A stretch of DNA of 64,000 nucleotides from Methyloversatilis sp. RAC08 (lineage in GTDB: Bacteria > Pseudomonadota > Gammaproteobacteria > Burkholderiales > Rhodocyclaceae): positions 3,534,001-3,598,000 of the forward strand of contig NZ_CP016448.1 in NCBI RefSeq assembly GCF_001713355.1, in the 5' to 3' direction. The position numbers and the translations under genes were made by a program. Numbering within the stretch: position 1 is the stretch's first letter; every line of letters begins with the position of its first letter. The notes under the pieces are model-generated. The model ran no database searches. It saw nothing but the letters and a program-made list of their open reading frames with translations, and was not told the DNA's origin. This document shows positions 46,703 through 55,776 of the stretch, in pieces.

Positions 46703-48493
46703 ATGAGTGAATACATCGCCCCGCTGCGCGACATGCGTTTCGCGCTCGAACTGGCCGGGCTGGCCGAAGTGGTGGCGCTGCCCGGGCTGGAGGATTCGAG
46801 CCCCGACGTGGTCGATGCCGTGCTCGACGAGGCGGCGCGCTTCACCTCCGAAGTGCTGTCGCCGCTGAACTGGATCGGCGACCGGGCCGGCGCCACGCTG
46901 GGCGAAGACGGGCGCGTAACGCTGCCGGAGGGCTTTACCGGCGCCTACCGGCAGTACGCGGAAAACGGCTGGAACGGCATGGGCTGCGACCCGGCGCACG
47001 GCGGCGCCGGCATGCCGCATGTGGTGGTCGCGATGATCCAGGAAATGGTGATGGGCGCGAACATGGCGTTTTCGCTCTGTCCGCTGCTGACCGCCGGCGC
47101 CATCGAAGCGCTGTCGCTGTGCGGCTCGGACGCACAGAAGCACCTGTACCTGGACAAGATGGTGAGCGGCGAATGGACCGGCACCATGAACCTGACCGAG
47201 CCGCAGGCCGGCTCCGACCTCGCCGCCGTGCGCACCCGCGCCGAGCCGCAGGCCGACGGCAGCTATCGGGTTTTCGGCCAGAAGATCTACATCACCTTCG
47301 GCGAGCACGAACTGGCCGACAACATCGTGCATCTGGTGCTGGCGCGCACGCCGGGTGCACCCGAGGGCATGAAGGGTATTTCGCTGTTCATCGTGCCCAA
47401 GTTCGTTCCGGATGCCGACGGCAAGCCGGGCGCGCGCAACGATGTGCGCTGCGTGTCGCTGGAACACAAGCTGGGCATCCATGCCAGTCCGACCTGTGTC
47501 ATGGCCTACGGCGACGACGGCGGTGCGATCGGCTGGCTGTGCGGCGACGAGAATCGCGGCATCGAGTACATGTTCATCATGATGAATGCCGCGCGCTACG
47601 CGGTTGGCCTGCAGGGCATCGCGGTGGCCGAGCGCGCCCTGCAGGCCGCGCTGGGCTACGCGCGAGAGCGGGTGCAGGGCACCGAAGCCGGTGTGAAGTC
47701 GGGCGAACGCGTGGCCATCATCCGCCACCCGGATGTGCGCCGCATGTTGATGCTGATGAAGTCGCAGGTCGAGGCGATGCGCGCGCTCGCCGCCGTGACT
47801 GCGGCGGCACTGGACCGCGCCGAACATGATCCCGACCCGGAGGCGCGCGCTCGCGCTCAGGGTTTCGTCGAACTGATGATTCCGCTGGTCAAGGGCTGGA
47901 GCACCGAAACGTCCATCGACATCGCATCGCTGGGCATACAGGTGCACGGCGGCATGGGCTATGTCGAGGAAACCGGTGCCGCGCAGTACTTGCGCGACGC
48001 GCGCATCACCACGATCTACGAAGGCACGACCGCCATCCAGGCCAACGATCTGGTCGGCCGCAAGATTGCGCGTGACGGCGGTGCCGCAGCCCGCGCGGTG
48101 ATCGCCGACATGCATGCACAGTGTGCTGCGCTGGACGCGACCGGTGATGCGGCGCTTGCCTTGATCGCTGCCGCCCTGCGCGACGCAGCGCAGGCGCTGG
48201 AGCGCGGCGTGGGCTTCGTCGTCGAACACTTCCGCAGCGATGTGCGCGCCGTGCTGGCCGGTGCGGTGCCGCTGCTCGGCCTGTTCGGCCGCGCCGCCGG
48301 CGGCTGGCAGATGGCGCGCGCGGCGCTGCTGTCGCACCGTCATCTGGCCGGCGGCAGCGACGACGCAGCCTTCCATCGCGCCAAGATCGCCAGCGCCCGC
48401 TTCTACGCCGACCATGTGCTGAGCCAGTGCGCCGGTCTGGCGCACGTCGTGTGTCAGGGTGCGGCCGCTACGCTGGACGAGTCGCTGGACTGA
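46703..48493 (+). CDS. acyl-CoA dehydrogenase (long, C-terminal-domain type)
   Basis: A 596-residue flavoprotein oxidising an acyl-CoA thioester at C2-C3 and passing electrons to ETF. Landmarks are the FAD-binding MNLTEPQAGSDLAAVRT, the YITFGEH segment, RGIEYMFIMMNAARYAVGLQG, and QVHGGMGYVEETGAAQYLRDARITTIYEGTTAIQANDL containing the catalytic Glu. The extra C-terminal domain (about 465-590) places it among the larger DmdC/FadE-like enzymes. The substrate is unknown. GGAGGAG precedes ATG 46703. Co-directional with etfBA and presumably under the TetR operator. Confidence 0.92.
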   Translation: MSEYIAPLRDMRFALELAGLAEVVALPGLEDSSPDVVDAVLDEAARFTSEVLSPLNWIGDRAGATLGEDGRVTLPEGFTGAYRQYAENGWNGMGCDPAHGGAGMPHVVVAMIQEMVMGANMAFSLCPLLTAGAIEALSLCGSDAQKHLYLDKMVSGEWTGTMNLTEPQAGSDLAAVRTRAEPQADGSYRVFGQKIYITFGEHELADNIVHLVLARTPGAPEGMKGISLFIVPKFVPDADGKPGARNDVRCVSLEHKLGIHASPTCVMAYGDDGGAIGWLCGDENRGIEYMFIMMNAARYAVGLQGIAVAERALQAALGYARERVQGTEAGVKSGERVAIIRHPDVRRMLMLMKSQVEAMRALAAVTAAALDRAEHDPDPEARARAQGFVELMIPLVKGWSTETSIDIASLGIQVHGGMGYVEETGAAQYLRDARITTIYEGTTAIQANDLVGRKIARDGGAAARAVIADMHAQCAALDATGDAALALIAAALRDAAQALERGVGFVVEHFRSDVRAVLAGAVPLLGLFGRAAGGWQMARAALLSHRHLAGGSDDAAFHRAKIASARFYADHVLSQCAGLAHVVCQGAAATLDESLD

Positions 48494-48556
48494 CACAGGC
48501 ACCTTCTGACGCTCGCTCGCTGCAGCCCTTCCTGCTGCTGCGACATCAGTCAATGC

Positions 48557-48707
48557 AGTGCGCCCTGTGGGAGCGGCCCCTGTGGGAGAACATACAAGCG
48601 GCGGCTTGTGGGAGCGGCGGTCTGTGGGAGCGGCGGCCTCGCCGCGATCAGTGCCGCGATGGTCGTTGTGCAGCGTGCGTATCGCGGCGAGGCCGCCGCT
48701 CCCACAG
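48557..48707. repeat. REP-like palindromic element, copy B
   Basis: Core at 48622-48707: two exact 27-base arms (48622-48648 and 48681-48707; the arm reads CTGTGGGAGCGGCGG and continues to CGCGAT) flank 32 bases. The interior closely matches that of copy A at 31207-31237, including GTGCAG and GTGCGT. Three additional TGTGGGAGCGG units lie to the left (from about 48566). It sits after the acyl-CoA dehydrogenase gene. Confidence 0.78.
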
Positions 48708-48783
48708 GCCTGGAGCACAGGCCTGGAGCACAGGCCTGGAGCACAGGCCTGGAGCACAGGCCTGGAGCACAGGCCTGGAGCAC
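48706..48783. repeat. 13-bp tandem repeat array (six exact copies)
   Basis: The unit AGGCCTGGAGCAC occurs six times in a row without a mismatch (78 bases); a seventh copy is diverged (AGCCCTGAACCCT). The array begins inside the last two bases of the REP-like right arm, so it probably expanded from the edge of that element. It contains repeated AGGCCT half-palindromes. Too short in unit and without spacers, so not CRISPR. Confidence 0.9.
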
Positions 48784-48824
48784 AGCCCTGAACCCTGCAG
48801 TGCCCTTCGCAGCCCCCGTTCCCG

Positions 48825-49745
48825 TCAGTCTGCAGTCGTGGTGTCGTCGTCCGGCGCCTTCTGGCGCGCCTTCTCTGCCTTGGCCGCGCGGTCGGCGGCC
48901 AGCATCTTCGCGCGCGATTCGGGCGTTTCCAGGCTGACGCGGCCGATGGCGCCGTCGCGGTAGTCCTGCAGCAGGGTGAACGACGCCTTTTCGTAATCCG
49001 GCGCGCCGCCCTTGATGCGGTAGCCGCGCCGCGCCGCGATGTGCTGGATGACCGACACGCCATCCATGTCCGGCGTGCAGCCGTATCGGGCAGTCATCAG
49101 CGCCGGGTACTTCGCCTGCAGCAGGTTGCCGAGAAAGGTCGCGACCTCTTCGTCGATGATTGCGTTGCGGCCGATGGCGTGGCTGGCCGCCAGCATCAGG
49201 CCATCGCTTTCATGTTCGATCTTCGGCCACATCAGGCCTGGCGTGTCGTACAGCGTCAGCCGCGGCGTCAGGTGGATGCGCTGGATGCTCTTGGTGATGG
49301 CCGGCTCGTCGCCGGTCGCGGCCACGTGCTTCTTCACCAGCGCATTCATCAGCGTCGATTTGCCGACGTTGGGGATGCCCATGATGATGAGGCGCAGCGG
49401 TTTGAGGTTGTCGTCGCGGTGCGGTGCGAGCGACTGCGCAAGCTGCTCGATGCGTTTCGCGTCGCCCGGCTTGCGCGCCGAAATCGACACCGCCTTCGTG
49501 TTCGGCTGTGCGTTGAAATGCTTCAGCCAGGCCGCCGTCGCCTCCGGATCGGCCAGATCCGCCTTGTTAAGCAGCTTCAGGCAAGGCCGGTTGCGATGCG
49601 TGCGGATGGCGTGGATCAGCGGATTGCTGCTCGCGTCGGGTAGGCGGGCGTCGAGCACCTCGACCACCACGTCGACCGACTTCATCGCGTCGGTCGCGTG
49701 CTTGCGCGCGGCGGTCATGTGACCGGGGAACCACTGGATGGACAT
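48825..49745 (-). CDS. ribosome biogenesis GTPase, RbgA/YlqF type
   Basis: A 306-residue circularly permuted GTPase. The N-terminal MSIQWFPGHMTAARK is the family signature. G-motifs occur in permuted order: NKADL (G4), SAR-type G5, then GIPNVGKST (G1) and DTPGLMWP (G3). The C-terminal helix-rich domain contacts the large ribosomal subunit in homologues. An Ala/Lys-rich tail closes the protein. The open frame extends 75 codons upstream, but ATG 49745 is clearly the start. Confidence 0.92.
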   Translation of the reverse strand: MSIQWFPGHMTAARKHATDAMKSVDVVVEVLDARLPDASSNPLIHAIRTHRNRPCLKLLNKADLADPEATAAWLKHFNAQPNTKAVSISARKPGDAKRIEQLAQSLAPHRDDNLKPLRLIIMGIPNVGKSTLMNALVKKHVAATGDEPAITKSIQRIHLTPRLTLYDTPGLMWPKIEHESDGLMLAASHAIGRNAIIDEEVATFLGNLLQAKYPALMTARYGCTPDMDGVSVIQHIAARRGYRIKGGAPDYEKASFTLLQDYRDGAIGRVSLETPESRAKMLAADRAAKAEKARQKAPDDDTTTAD

Positions 49746-49873
49746 GTGAGACAGACAACGGAATAAGGCCGCTATTCTACCGGTCGACCGGCAGCGCACG
49801 TGGCGCCGCACAATTCCTTGTCGCAGCGCCGGGGCGACCATGATCGAATGACGATGGAGCCAGGGAGAGAACC

Positions 49874-50299
49874 ATGCTAGTCCGACTGATCTACGCCAGC
49901 CGCGTCCAGCCCGACGTCGGGCCAGGCGACATCGACCAGATCCTGCAGGTGTCGCAGGCGAACAATGCACGCGACGGCATCACCGGCGCGCTGTGCTACA
50001 CCGGCAGCGTGTTCCTGCAATGTCTGGAAGGCGGCCGCGATCAGGTGAATGCGGCCTATCACCGCATCGTCGCCGATGCGCGGCACAGCGATCCGCTGCT
50101 GCTGGGGCTCAGGGAGATCGCACAACGCGACTTCACCGAGTGGGGCATGGGCTATGTCGGCTACACCGCCGAGAACCGGGCGCTGTTCCTGAAATACTGT
50201 CCGCGCCCGGAATTCGATCCTTACACCATGTCCGGCGCGTCGGTCGAGGCGCTGTTTCAGGCGCTCATCGGCGTGGCGCGCTGGAAGTCAGCGCGCTGA
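49874..50299 (+). CDS. BLUF-domain blue-light photoreceptor
   Basis: A 141-residue single-domain flavin photoreceptor. The residues needed for the BLUF photocycle are present with the right spacing: Tyr 7 (LIYAS), Asn 31 (NNARDGITG), and Gln 49 (FLQCLEGG). Their separations (24 and 42) equal those of the AppA BLUF domain. There is no output domain, so it must act through a partner protein. AGGGAGAGA precedes ATG 49874. Its 3' end overlaps the convergent DUF1223 gene by 35 bases. Confidence 0.92.
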   Translation: MLVRLIYASRVQPDVGPGDIDQILQVSQANNARDGITGALCYTGSVFLQCLEGGRDQVNAAYHRIVADARHSDPLLLGLREIAQRDFTEWGMGYVGYTAENRALFLKYCPRPEFDPYTMSGASVEALFQALIGVARWKSAR

Positions 50300-51080
50300 G
50301 GCGCTCGGGTGCGACGCAGAGGGCCAGTGATGCGCCGAGCCGTGCAGCGCCCGAATCGGCATCGGCCTGCAGCAGTGCCACGCCGAGGTCGGCGCGTTTC
50401 CACGACGGGTCGAGCGCAATCTCGCGCATGAGGTTGAACCGGCCCTGTGCGTCGGGTGCAAACGGGCCGATCAGGGTGCGCACGACGAAGTCGTGTGCCA
50501 GCGTGCGTCCCGCATTTTCGCCACCTGAAATCTTCGACCCCAGCATGCGTTCGTACACGGCGACATAACCCACCGCATCGCCGGGCAGCGTGGTGCGCGC
50601 ATCGACCTTGAGCACATTGCTGCGCACATCGAGCGACAGCATCACGTCGCCGGCTGGCTTCGGTGACTTGCGCGCCAGCATTGCACGCACCGTGTCGGCC
50701 GAGCGCCAGCCGCGGAAGTCGTCGCCCGACAGCCTGACCTGCGGCGTATAGACCACGCTGCCGCCTTCGGCCCGCGCCAACCGTCGCTGTCGCGCCGAAT
50801 GGGCGCCAGACGAAAATGGGTCACGCCAGCCGAGGTAGTCCCAGTAATCGACATGGAAGGCGAGCGGCACGACCTGCTGCGCGTCGGCGGCCTGTGTCAG
50901 CGAACGCAGCCAGTCGTCGGCCGGCGGGCAACTGCTGCAGCCCTGCGAAGTGTAGAGCTCGACCACCGGCACCCAGCTGCGGGTGCCTTGACAGGTCTGG
51001 GCAACCGGTGTCGTCAGGGCGTGGGCGATCGGTGCGAGGGTGGCGACGAGCAGGGTGAGGGTGGCAAGGCGCAGCGACAT
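50265..51080 (-). CDS. DUF1223 secreted thioredoxin-like protein
   Basis: A 271-residue exported protein with a signal peptide (1-21, ending AHA) and the DUF1223 opening VVELYTSQGCSSCPPADDWLRSL. Its CxxC-like CSSC motif suggests a thioredoxin-like fold. HVDYWDYLGWRDPF and the VYTPQVRLSGDDF segments are also family-typical. Periplasmic; redox function is plausible but unproven. It is convergent with the BLUF gene. Confidence 0.9.
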   Translation of the reverse strand: MSLRLATLTLLVATLAPIAHALTTPVAQTCQGTRSWVPVVELYTSQGCSSCPPADDWLRSLTQAADAQQVVPLAFHVDYWDYLGWRDPFSSGAHSARQRRLARAEGGSVVYTPQVRLSGDDFRGWRSADTVRAMLARKSPKPAGDVMLSLDVRSNVLKVDARTTLPGDAVGYVAVYERMLGSKISGGENAGRTLAHDFVVRTLIGPFAPDAQGRFNLMREIALDPSWKRADLGVALLQADADSGAARLGASLALCVAPERLSALTSSAPRR

Positions 51081-51150
51081 GAACGCACTCCGGCAGTTGG
51101 CGATGCGCAGATGACCGGTGCCGGTCTGCCGTCCTTACCGGGCGTACGTC

Positions 51151-52737
51151 TCAGGCGTACTCGACCGACCCATCCGAGCGTGGGTCGGAGGCGCCTTCAA
51201 CGCGGCCGTCGGGGTGACGCACGATCAGGCCGGCGTGGCCGGCGCTTTCGTCGAACTCGAGCAGCGATTCGACCACATGACCCCGATTGCGCAGCGCGTC
51301 GAACACCTCCGGCGCAAAGCGCGACTCCAGTTTCAGGGTGTCGCTGTCCGAGCCCCACGTGCGACCGAGCAGCCAGCGCGGCGCCGCGACTGCGTCCGTC
51401 ACGCTGTCGCCGAACAGCAGGTGGCGCAGCAGTACAGCCGCCTGGAACTGCGGCTGCCCGTCGCCACCCATCGAGCCATAGACGACCGTGCGCCCGTCAG
51501 TCAGCTGGGCGATCGGCGGGTTGAGCGTGTGGAAAGGCTTGCGGCAGGGTTCCAGCGCGTTGAGCGCGCCGGTCGCCAGAGAAAAGCTGATGCCGCGGTT
51601 CTGCCACAGCACGCCGGTATCGCCGGCGATCACGCCGCTGCCGAACTCGTGATAGATGCTCTGGATGAAGCTCACTGCGCGGCCTTCGGCGTCGACCACA
51701 CCCATCCACACCGTATCGCCCGGTGCGCCGCTGACCCAGCCACCGGCACGCTGCAGATCGATGCCGTCCGCCAGCAGGTCGAGGCATTCGTCCGACAGCA
51801 GCGACTGTGCGTCCGTACGCATGCGTGCCGGATCGGTCAGATGACGGTCGCGGATCACGAAGGCCTGGCGCGTCGCCTCGACCGCGCGATGAATGAATTC
51901 GGCGGATTGGCCATGCAGGCCGTCGAGCCCGAGGCGGTCAAGCTGACCGAGTATCAGCAGCGACAGCAGGCCCTGGGTGGGCGGCGGCGTGTTGTAGACG
52001 TGGCCCAGGCTGTGCTCGAGCTTCAATGGCGTGCGCCACTGTGCGCGGTGCGTCAGGAAATCGGACAGGCGCAACGGGCTGCCGGCGGATCCCAGCGCGG
52101 TGGCCATGCGGCGCGCCAGGTCGCCGCGGTAGAAATCTTCGAGTCCGGCGCGCGCCAGTTGGGCGAGGGTGTCGGCCAGCCGTGGTTGACACAGCACGTC
52201 GCCGGCCTGCGGCACCGTTTGGGCCGGCATGAAATGCGCGGAGAAGCCGGGTTGGTGGCGCAGCTCGTCCTGCTTCGTGCGCAGGCCGCGTGCCAGGCTG
52301 CGCGAAACCGGCGTGCCGGTCCGCGCATGGTGTTCAGCATCGCGCAGCAGGCGCGACAGCGGCAGGCGTCCACCCGCCTGCGCGGCCGCGTCGAGCGCCA
52401 GCTGCCAGCCCGATACCGTGCCGGCCATCGTCAGCGCAGCCAGCGGGCCCCGTGTCGGCAGGCGGTTGCGCACGTCGTGATCGGCGTACCAGGTACGGCT
52501 GGCGATCACCGCTGCGGCGCCGCAGGCGTCGATCGCGCGCGGGGGCTGGCCCGGTTCGGCGATCAGCCAGAATCCGTCACCGCCGAGCGCGTTCATGTGC
52601 GGATAGACGACGGCGATCGTCGCGGCGGCGGCGATCATGGCTTCGATCGCGTTGCCACCTTCGCGCAGCACATCGCGCGCCGATTCGCTGGCCAGGTGGT
52701 GCGGGGCGACCGCGATGCCGCGGGCAGTGGGTTTCAT
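51151..52737 (-). CDS. gamma-glutamyltransferase family protein
   Basis: A 528-residue Ntn-hydrolase of the gamma-glutamyltranspeptidase family, acting on glutathione or gamma-glutamyl compounds. Landmarks are the N-terminal SARDVLREGGNAIEAMIAAAATIAVVYPHMNALGGDGFWLI, NTPPPTQGLLSL, the autoprocessing region GDTVWMGVVDAEGRAVSFIQS with the likely nucleophilic Thr, and YGSMGGDGQPQFQA. No signal peptide is evident from ATG 52737, so it may be cytoplasmic, like YwrD-type enzymes. GGAG lies nine bases before that ATG; the frame extends further upstream. Confidence 0.88.
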   Translation of the reverse strand: MKPTARGIAVAPHHLASESARDVLREGGNAIEAMIAAAATIAVVYPHMNALGGDGFWLIAEPGQPPRAIDACGAAAVIASRTWYADHDVRNRLPTRGPLAALTMAGTVSGWQLALDAAAQAGGRLPLSRLLRDAEHHARTGTPVSRSLARGLRTKQDELRHQPGFSAHFMPAQTVPQAGDVLCQPRLADTLAQLARAGLEDFYRGDLARRMATALGSAGSPLRLSDFLTHRAQWRTPLKLEHSLGHVYNTPPPTQGLLSLLILGQLDRLGLDGLHGQSAEFIHRAVEATRQAFVIRDRHLTDPARMRTDAQSLLSDECLDLLADGIDLQRAGGWVSGAPGDTVWMGVVDAEGRAVSFIQSIYHEFGSGVIAGDTGVLWQNRGISFSLATGALNALEPCRKPFHTLNPPIAQLTDGRTVVYGSMGGDGQPQFQAAVLLRHLLFGDSVTDAVAAPRWLLGRTWGSDSDTLKLESRFAPEVFDALRNRGHVVESLLEFDESAGHAGLIVRHPDGRVEGASDPRSDGSVEYA

Positions 52738-52957
52738 CGGGGCATCTCCATGGGCGGCCGCGCGGGCAGGTTCGAATGCCCCCATATGGTGCATCAAGCT
52801 GCATCGCCTGCGCGGCTTTCGGTGATTTTCCCGGGCAAACGGCTGCTTGAACACGGTTACAGTCGCCATGCAGGCGTCGCGGCTGGCGGCATGCATCTTG
52901 CGTCCGGCAATCATCTTCGACGGCGTACTGCGCCATATCCGCTTACGGAATGAATCG

Positions 52958-54346
52958 ATGCGTAACAAGTATTCGCTGTCTGCCTGGCGTACCCGACTTC
53001 GGCTTGCCTGGTTCGATCTCAAGTACCCGACCCTGCGCCGGCGCAACCAGGCCTACTTCAAGGTATGGCTTGGCCGTCTCGTGCTGTGGGGCGGTGCGGT
53101 CGTGGTGGGCATGCTGGCGGTCGGTTTTGCGCAGTTGTCCGACCTGGCCATTCACCACTTCCGCACCATGGCAAGCGAGAACCCCTGGTGGCCCTTCCTG
53201 CTGACGCCACTTGGCGGCGCGCTGTGCGTGTGGGCGACGCGGCGCTGGTTTCCGGGGGCCGAGGGCAGCGGCATTCCACAGACCATCGCCGAAATGTCGC
53301 GACCCGAGGACCGGAGCTGGAAGCCGTTGCTGTCGCTGCGCATCATCATGGGCAAGATCGTCATCGGCACGGCCGCCGTCGGAAGCGGATTTTCGCTTGG
53401 CCGGGAAGGCCCGACCGTGCAGATCGGGGCGTCGATGCTCAATGCGCTGCACCGGCTGCTGCCGGGCGGCCTGCATATTCCGCGCACCCACATGCTGGTC
53501 GCCGGCGGTGCGGCCGGCATTGCTGCGGCGTTCAATACACCGCTGGCCGGCATCGTGTTCGCCATCGAAACGCTTTCGCGCAACGTCGAATCGCGCATGA
53601 GCGGCCTCATCATCACCGCCATCGTGCTGGCCGGCATCGTGTCGCAGGCGTTTCTTGGCAAGGCGAGCTACTTCGGCCAGATCGCCATCGCCGGCACCGA
53701 CCGCGAAATGGCGCTTGCCGTGGCCATCACCGCACTGGTGTGCGGTGTCGCGGGTGGCCTGTTCTCGCGCATGCTCATCATCAGTTCCACGTCGTGGAAA
53801 GGACGGATGGCGGATTATCGACGCGACCATCCGATCCACTTTGCCGCCGCCTGCGGCGTGCTGGTCGCCGCATTGGGCTTCGTCACGGGCGGCAGCAGCT
53901 TCGGCAGCGGCTACGGTGAAACCCGTGCGCTGCTCGAAGGCGACACGTCGCTCGAGTGGTACTACGGTCCGGCCAAGTTCCTGGCCACGCTGATCGCCTA
54001 CCTGTCCGGCCTGCCGGGCGGCATCTTTGCGCCCAGCCTCGCCATCGGTGCTGGCATCGGCCACGACCTGGCGCCGCTGATCGGCCAGCAGGACGCGCCG
54101 GGCATGCTGCTGGTGCTGTGCATGGCGGGCTTTCTCGCCGCGGTGACCCAGTCGCCGATCACCTCATTCATCATCGTGATGGAAATGGTCGACGGCTATT
54201 CGGTGGTGATCGGCCTGATGGCGGTATCGCTGCTGTCGTCGGGGGTATCGCGCATCTTCAGCCAGCCGCTGTATGAAACCGTGGCGCGGCACATGGTGGC
54301 GCGCAACGGCGGACCGATCGTCGCGCAGAAGGAGGAAAAGCCGTGA
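52958..54346 (+). CDS. ClC-type chloride channel/antiporter
   Basis: A 462-residue membrane protein with about ten or more hydrophobic helices and all ClC selectivity motifs: GSGIPQ, GREGPTVQIG (with the gating Glu) and GGIFAPSLAIGAGIG. There is no cytoplasmic CBS pair. The length and motifs fit the ClcA/EriC group, which exchanges chloride for protons. Start at ATG 52958; an ATG eight bases earlier is out of frame. It is divergent from the gamma-glutamyltransferase gene. Confidence 0.9.
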   Translation: MRNKYSLSAWRTRLRLAWFDLKYPTLRRRNQAYFKVWLGRLVLWGGAVVVGMLAVGFAQLSDLAIHHFRTMASENPWWPFLLTPLGGALCVWATRRWFPGAEGSGIPQTIAEMSRPEDRSWKPLLSLRIIMGKIVIGTAAVGSGFSLGREGPTVQIGASMLNALHRLLPGGLHIPRTHMLVAGGAAGIAAAFNTPLAGIVFAIETLSRNVESRMSGLIITAIVLAGIVSQAFLGKASYFGQIAIAGTDREMALAVAITALVCGVAGGLFSRMLIISSTSWKGRMADYRRDHPIHFAAACGVLVAALGFVTGGSSFGSGYGETRALLEGDTSLEWYYGPAKFLATLIAYLSGLPGGIFAPSLAIGAGIGHDLAPLIGQQDAPGMLLVLCMAGFLAAVTQSPITSFIIVMEMVDGYSVVIGLMAVSLLSSGVSRIFSQPLYETVARHMVARNGGPIVAQKEEKP

Positions 54347-54360
54347 ATGACCCGTCCAGG

Positions 54361-54675
54361 TCAATGCGCGGCGTTATCGAACTCGCGCGCCCCGAAAGCG
54401 CGCCACCCTGCCGGAACGACGGAACAGAGCGCAAAACGCTGTCCGTTGGTCACGATGATCAGGTGCTCACGCCGGGCTGCGGACATGACATCGACGACGC
54501 GGTCGTCAGGGGCGACGCTGCGCAGACCGATGGCAGCAATCAGTTCGGTGTCCGGGGTCGCGTCAGCCGTGGCCGTGCGACCGTCCGCCTTGCGCCGGTT
54601 GCGGCCCGGTTTTTCGGTGTTGCACGCTGCGCGCGGTGCAGTGTGTGCAGGTGGGTGACGTCTTGCCTGGCTCAT
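54361..54675 (-). CDS. possible hypothetical protein (104 aa)
   Basis: A leftward frame with an Arg/Ala-rich N-terminal half and a more protein-like C-terminal half (LIAAIGLRSVAPDDRVVDVMSAARREHLIIVTNGQRFALCS). No family is recognised and the Shine-Dalgarno is weak. An overlapping rightward frame of similar length exists, so coding is doubtful. The rest of the gap to 54900 contains only GC-rich inverted repeats such as ATCAGG/CCTGAT at 54734-54750, with no clear function. Confidence 0.3.
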   Translation of the reverse strand: MSQARRHPPAHTAPRAACNTEKPGRNRRKADGRTATADATPDTELIAAIGLRSVAPDDRVVDVMSAARREHLIIVTNGQRFALCSVVPAGWRAFGAREFDNAAH

Positions 54676-54900
54676 GCTCGACCCCGCTGAAGTCAGGCCC
54701 CGGGCGGATGCCCGGTGAATCCGGGCCTGCCGGATCAGGGCAGGCCTGATTCAATTAGCGGTCGCAATGCGTAAAGCCTGAGCGCCGATCTGCACCGGTC
54801 GGCGATTCGTCACGCTTGTTCACATGTCCTCGAGCAGAGGCCGCCGGCAGCGCCGCGGAGGACCGGCCATCAGGTGACGCAGCCTCCTTGACGCCGTTCG

Positions 54901-55611
54901 TCAGACGCCACCCTTGTTCGATCCGCCGGTCTCCACCATCTTCTGTGCCCCGGCCACGAAGGCCCGGGCCTTGTCGTCGTCGGGCTTGGCGAGATCGATG
55001 TCCGACGGCGGAATCACCACGCCACGTCGCGCCGCGGGGCGCGCGTCGATGACATCGAGCCAGCGCTTCAGATGCGGCAGTTCGTCGATGTTCAGGCCCG
55101 ACCACGGATAGGTGCGCACCCATGCCCAGTTCGCGATGTCGGCGATCGAATAGTCGCCGGCCAGGAATTCGTGGTCCTTCAGATGGCCGTCCAGCACGCG
55201 GAACAGCCGCATCGATTCGCCCTGATAGCGGTCGATGACCGATGGCAGCTTCTCGGGGAAGTAGCGGAAGAACACGTTGGCCTGGCCCATCATCGGGCCG
55301 ACACCGCCCATCTGGAACATCAGCCACTGCAGCACGCGCGAGCGGCCCTTCAAGTCCGACGGCATCAGCCGGCCGGTCTTTTCGGCCAGATAGATCAGGA
55401 TGGCGCCGGATTCGAAGACCGCGAAATCGTCTTCCGCGCGATCGATGATGGCCGGAATGCGGCCGTTCGGATTGATCGCGAGGAACCACGGTTCCTTCTG
55501 GTCGCGTGCCGACAGCGACAGCGCATGCACGGTGTAGGGCAGCGCGAGTTCCTCCAGCGCGATGGAAACCTTGTGGCCGTTCGGTGTAGCCGCGGTGTAG
55601 AGGTCGATCAT
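54901..55611 (-). CDS. glutathione S-transferase family protein (YfcG/YghU-like)
   Basis: A 236-residue cytoplasmic protein: thioredoxin-like N-terminal domain ([42 protein letters not shown], and [16 protein letters not shown] glutathione site) and an all-helical C-terminal domain ([32 protein letters not shown]). This matches the Nu-class YfcG/YghU GSTs, which have disulfide-bond reductase activity. AGGGAG precedes ATG 55611. It is separated from fae by a terminator. In methylotrophs such GSTs may detoxify C1 by-products, but that is inference. Confidence 0.92.
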   Translation of the reverse strand: MIDLYTAATPNGHKVSIALEELALPYTVHALSLSARDQKEPWFLAINPNGRIPAIIDRAEDDFAVFESGAILIYLAEKTGRLMPSDLKGRSRVLQWLMFQMGGVGPMMGQANVFFRYFPEKLPSVIDRYQGESMRLFRVLDGHLKDHEFLAGDYSIADIANWAWVRTYPWSGLNIDELPHLKRWLDVIDARPAARRGVVIPPSDIDLAKPDDDKARAFVAGAQKMVETGGSNKGGV

Positions 55612-55719
55612 GATGCTCCCTTCGATGGAACGGCTCGTCTGCGGACGGACGCCTGAGCGCCGCAGTGTAGCCTCCACGTTGCGTCGGGGCGAATGTACGG
55701 ACGCGCGCATGCATTGGCC

Positions 55720-55756
55720 AAAAAAAAGCCTCCGGCCAGATGGCCGGAGGCTTTTT
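55720..55756. terminator. strong bidirectional Rho-independent terminator after fae
   Basis: An A-run (55720-55727), a perfect 11-bp stem GCCTCCGGCCA / TGGCCGGAGGC (55728-55738 and 55741-55751) with a two-base loop, and five Ts. In the leftward direction the A-run becomes the T-run. It insulates the highly expressed fae from the downstream GST gene. Confidence 0.92.
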
Positions 55757-55776
55757 CTGCAACGAAGCCGTGGGGC

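Noticed and set aside
48706-48783. Tandem array considered as a CRISPR
   Set aside because: Unit is 13 bp with no spacers; it is a simple tandem repeat next to a REP-like element.
46514-49063. Very long leftward open frame (849 codons) opposite etfA and the acyl-CoA dehydrogenase
   Set aside because: It is antisense to two confidently identified genes and is His/Arg/Gly-rich with no domain. Long antisense frames are common in GC-rich DNA.
54734-54750. ATCAGG-GCAGG-CCTGAT hairpin considered as a terminator for the ClC or the 104-residue frame
   Set aside because: Short stem without a T-run on either strand, and far from the ClC stop codon.
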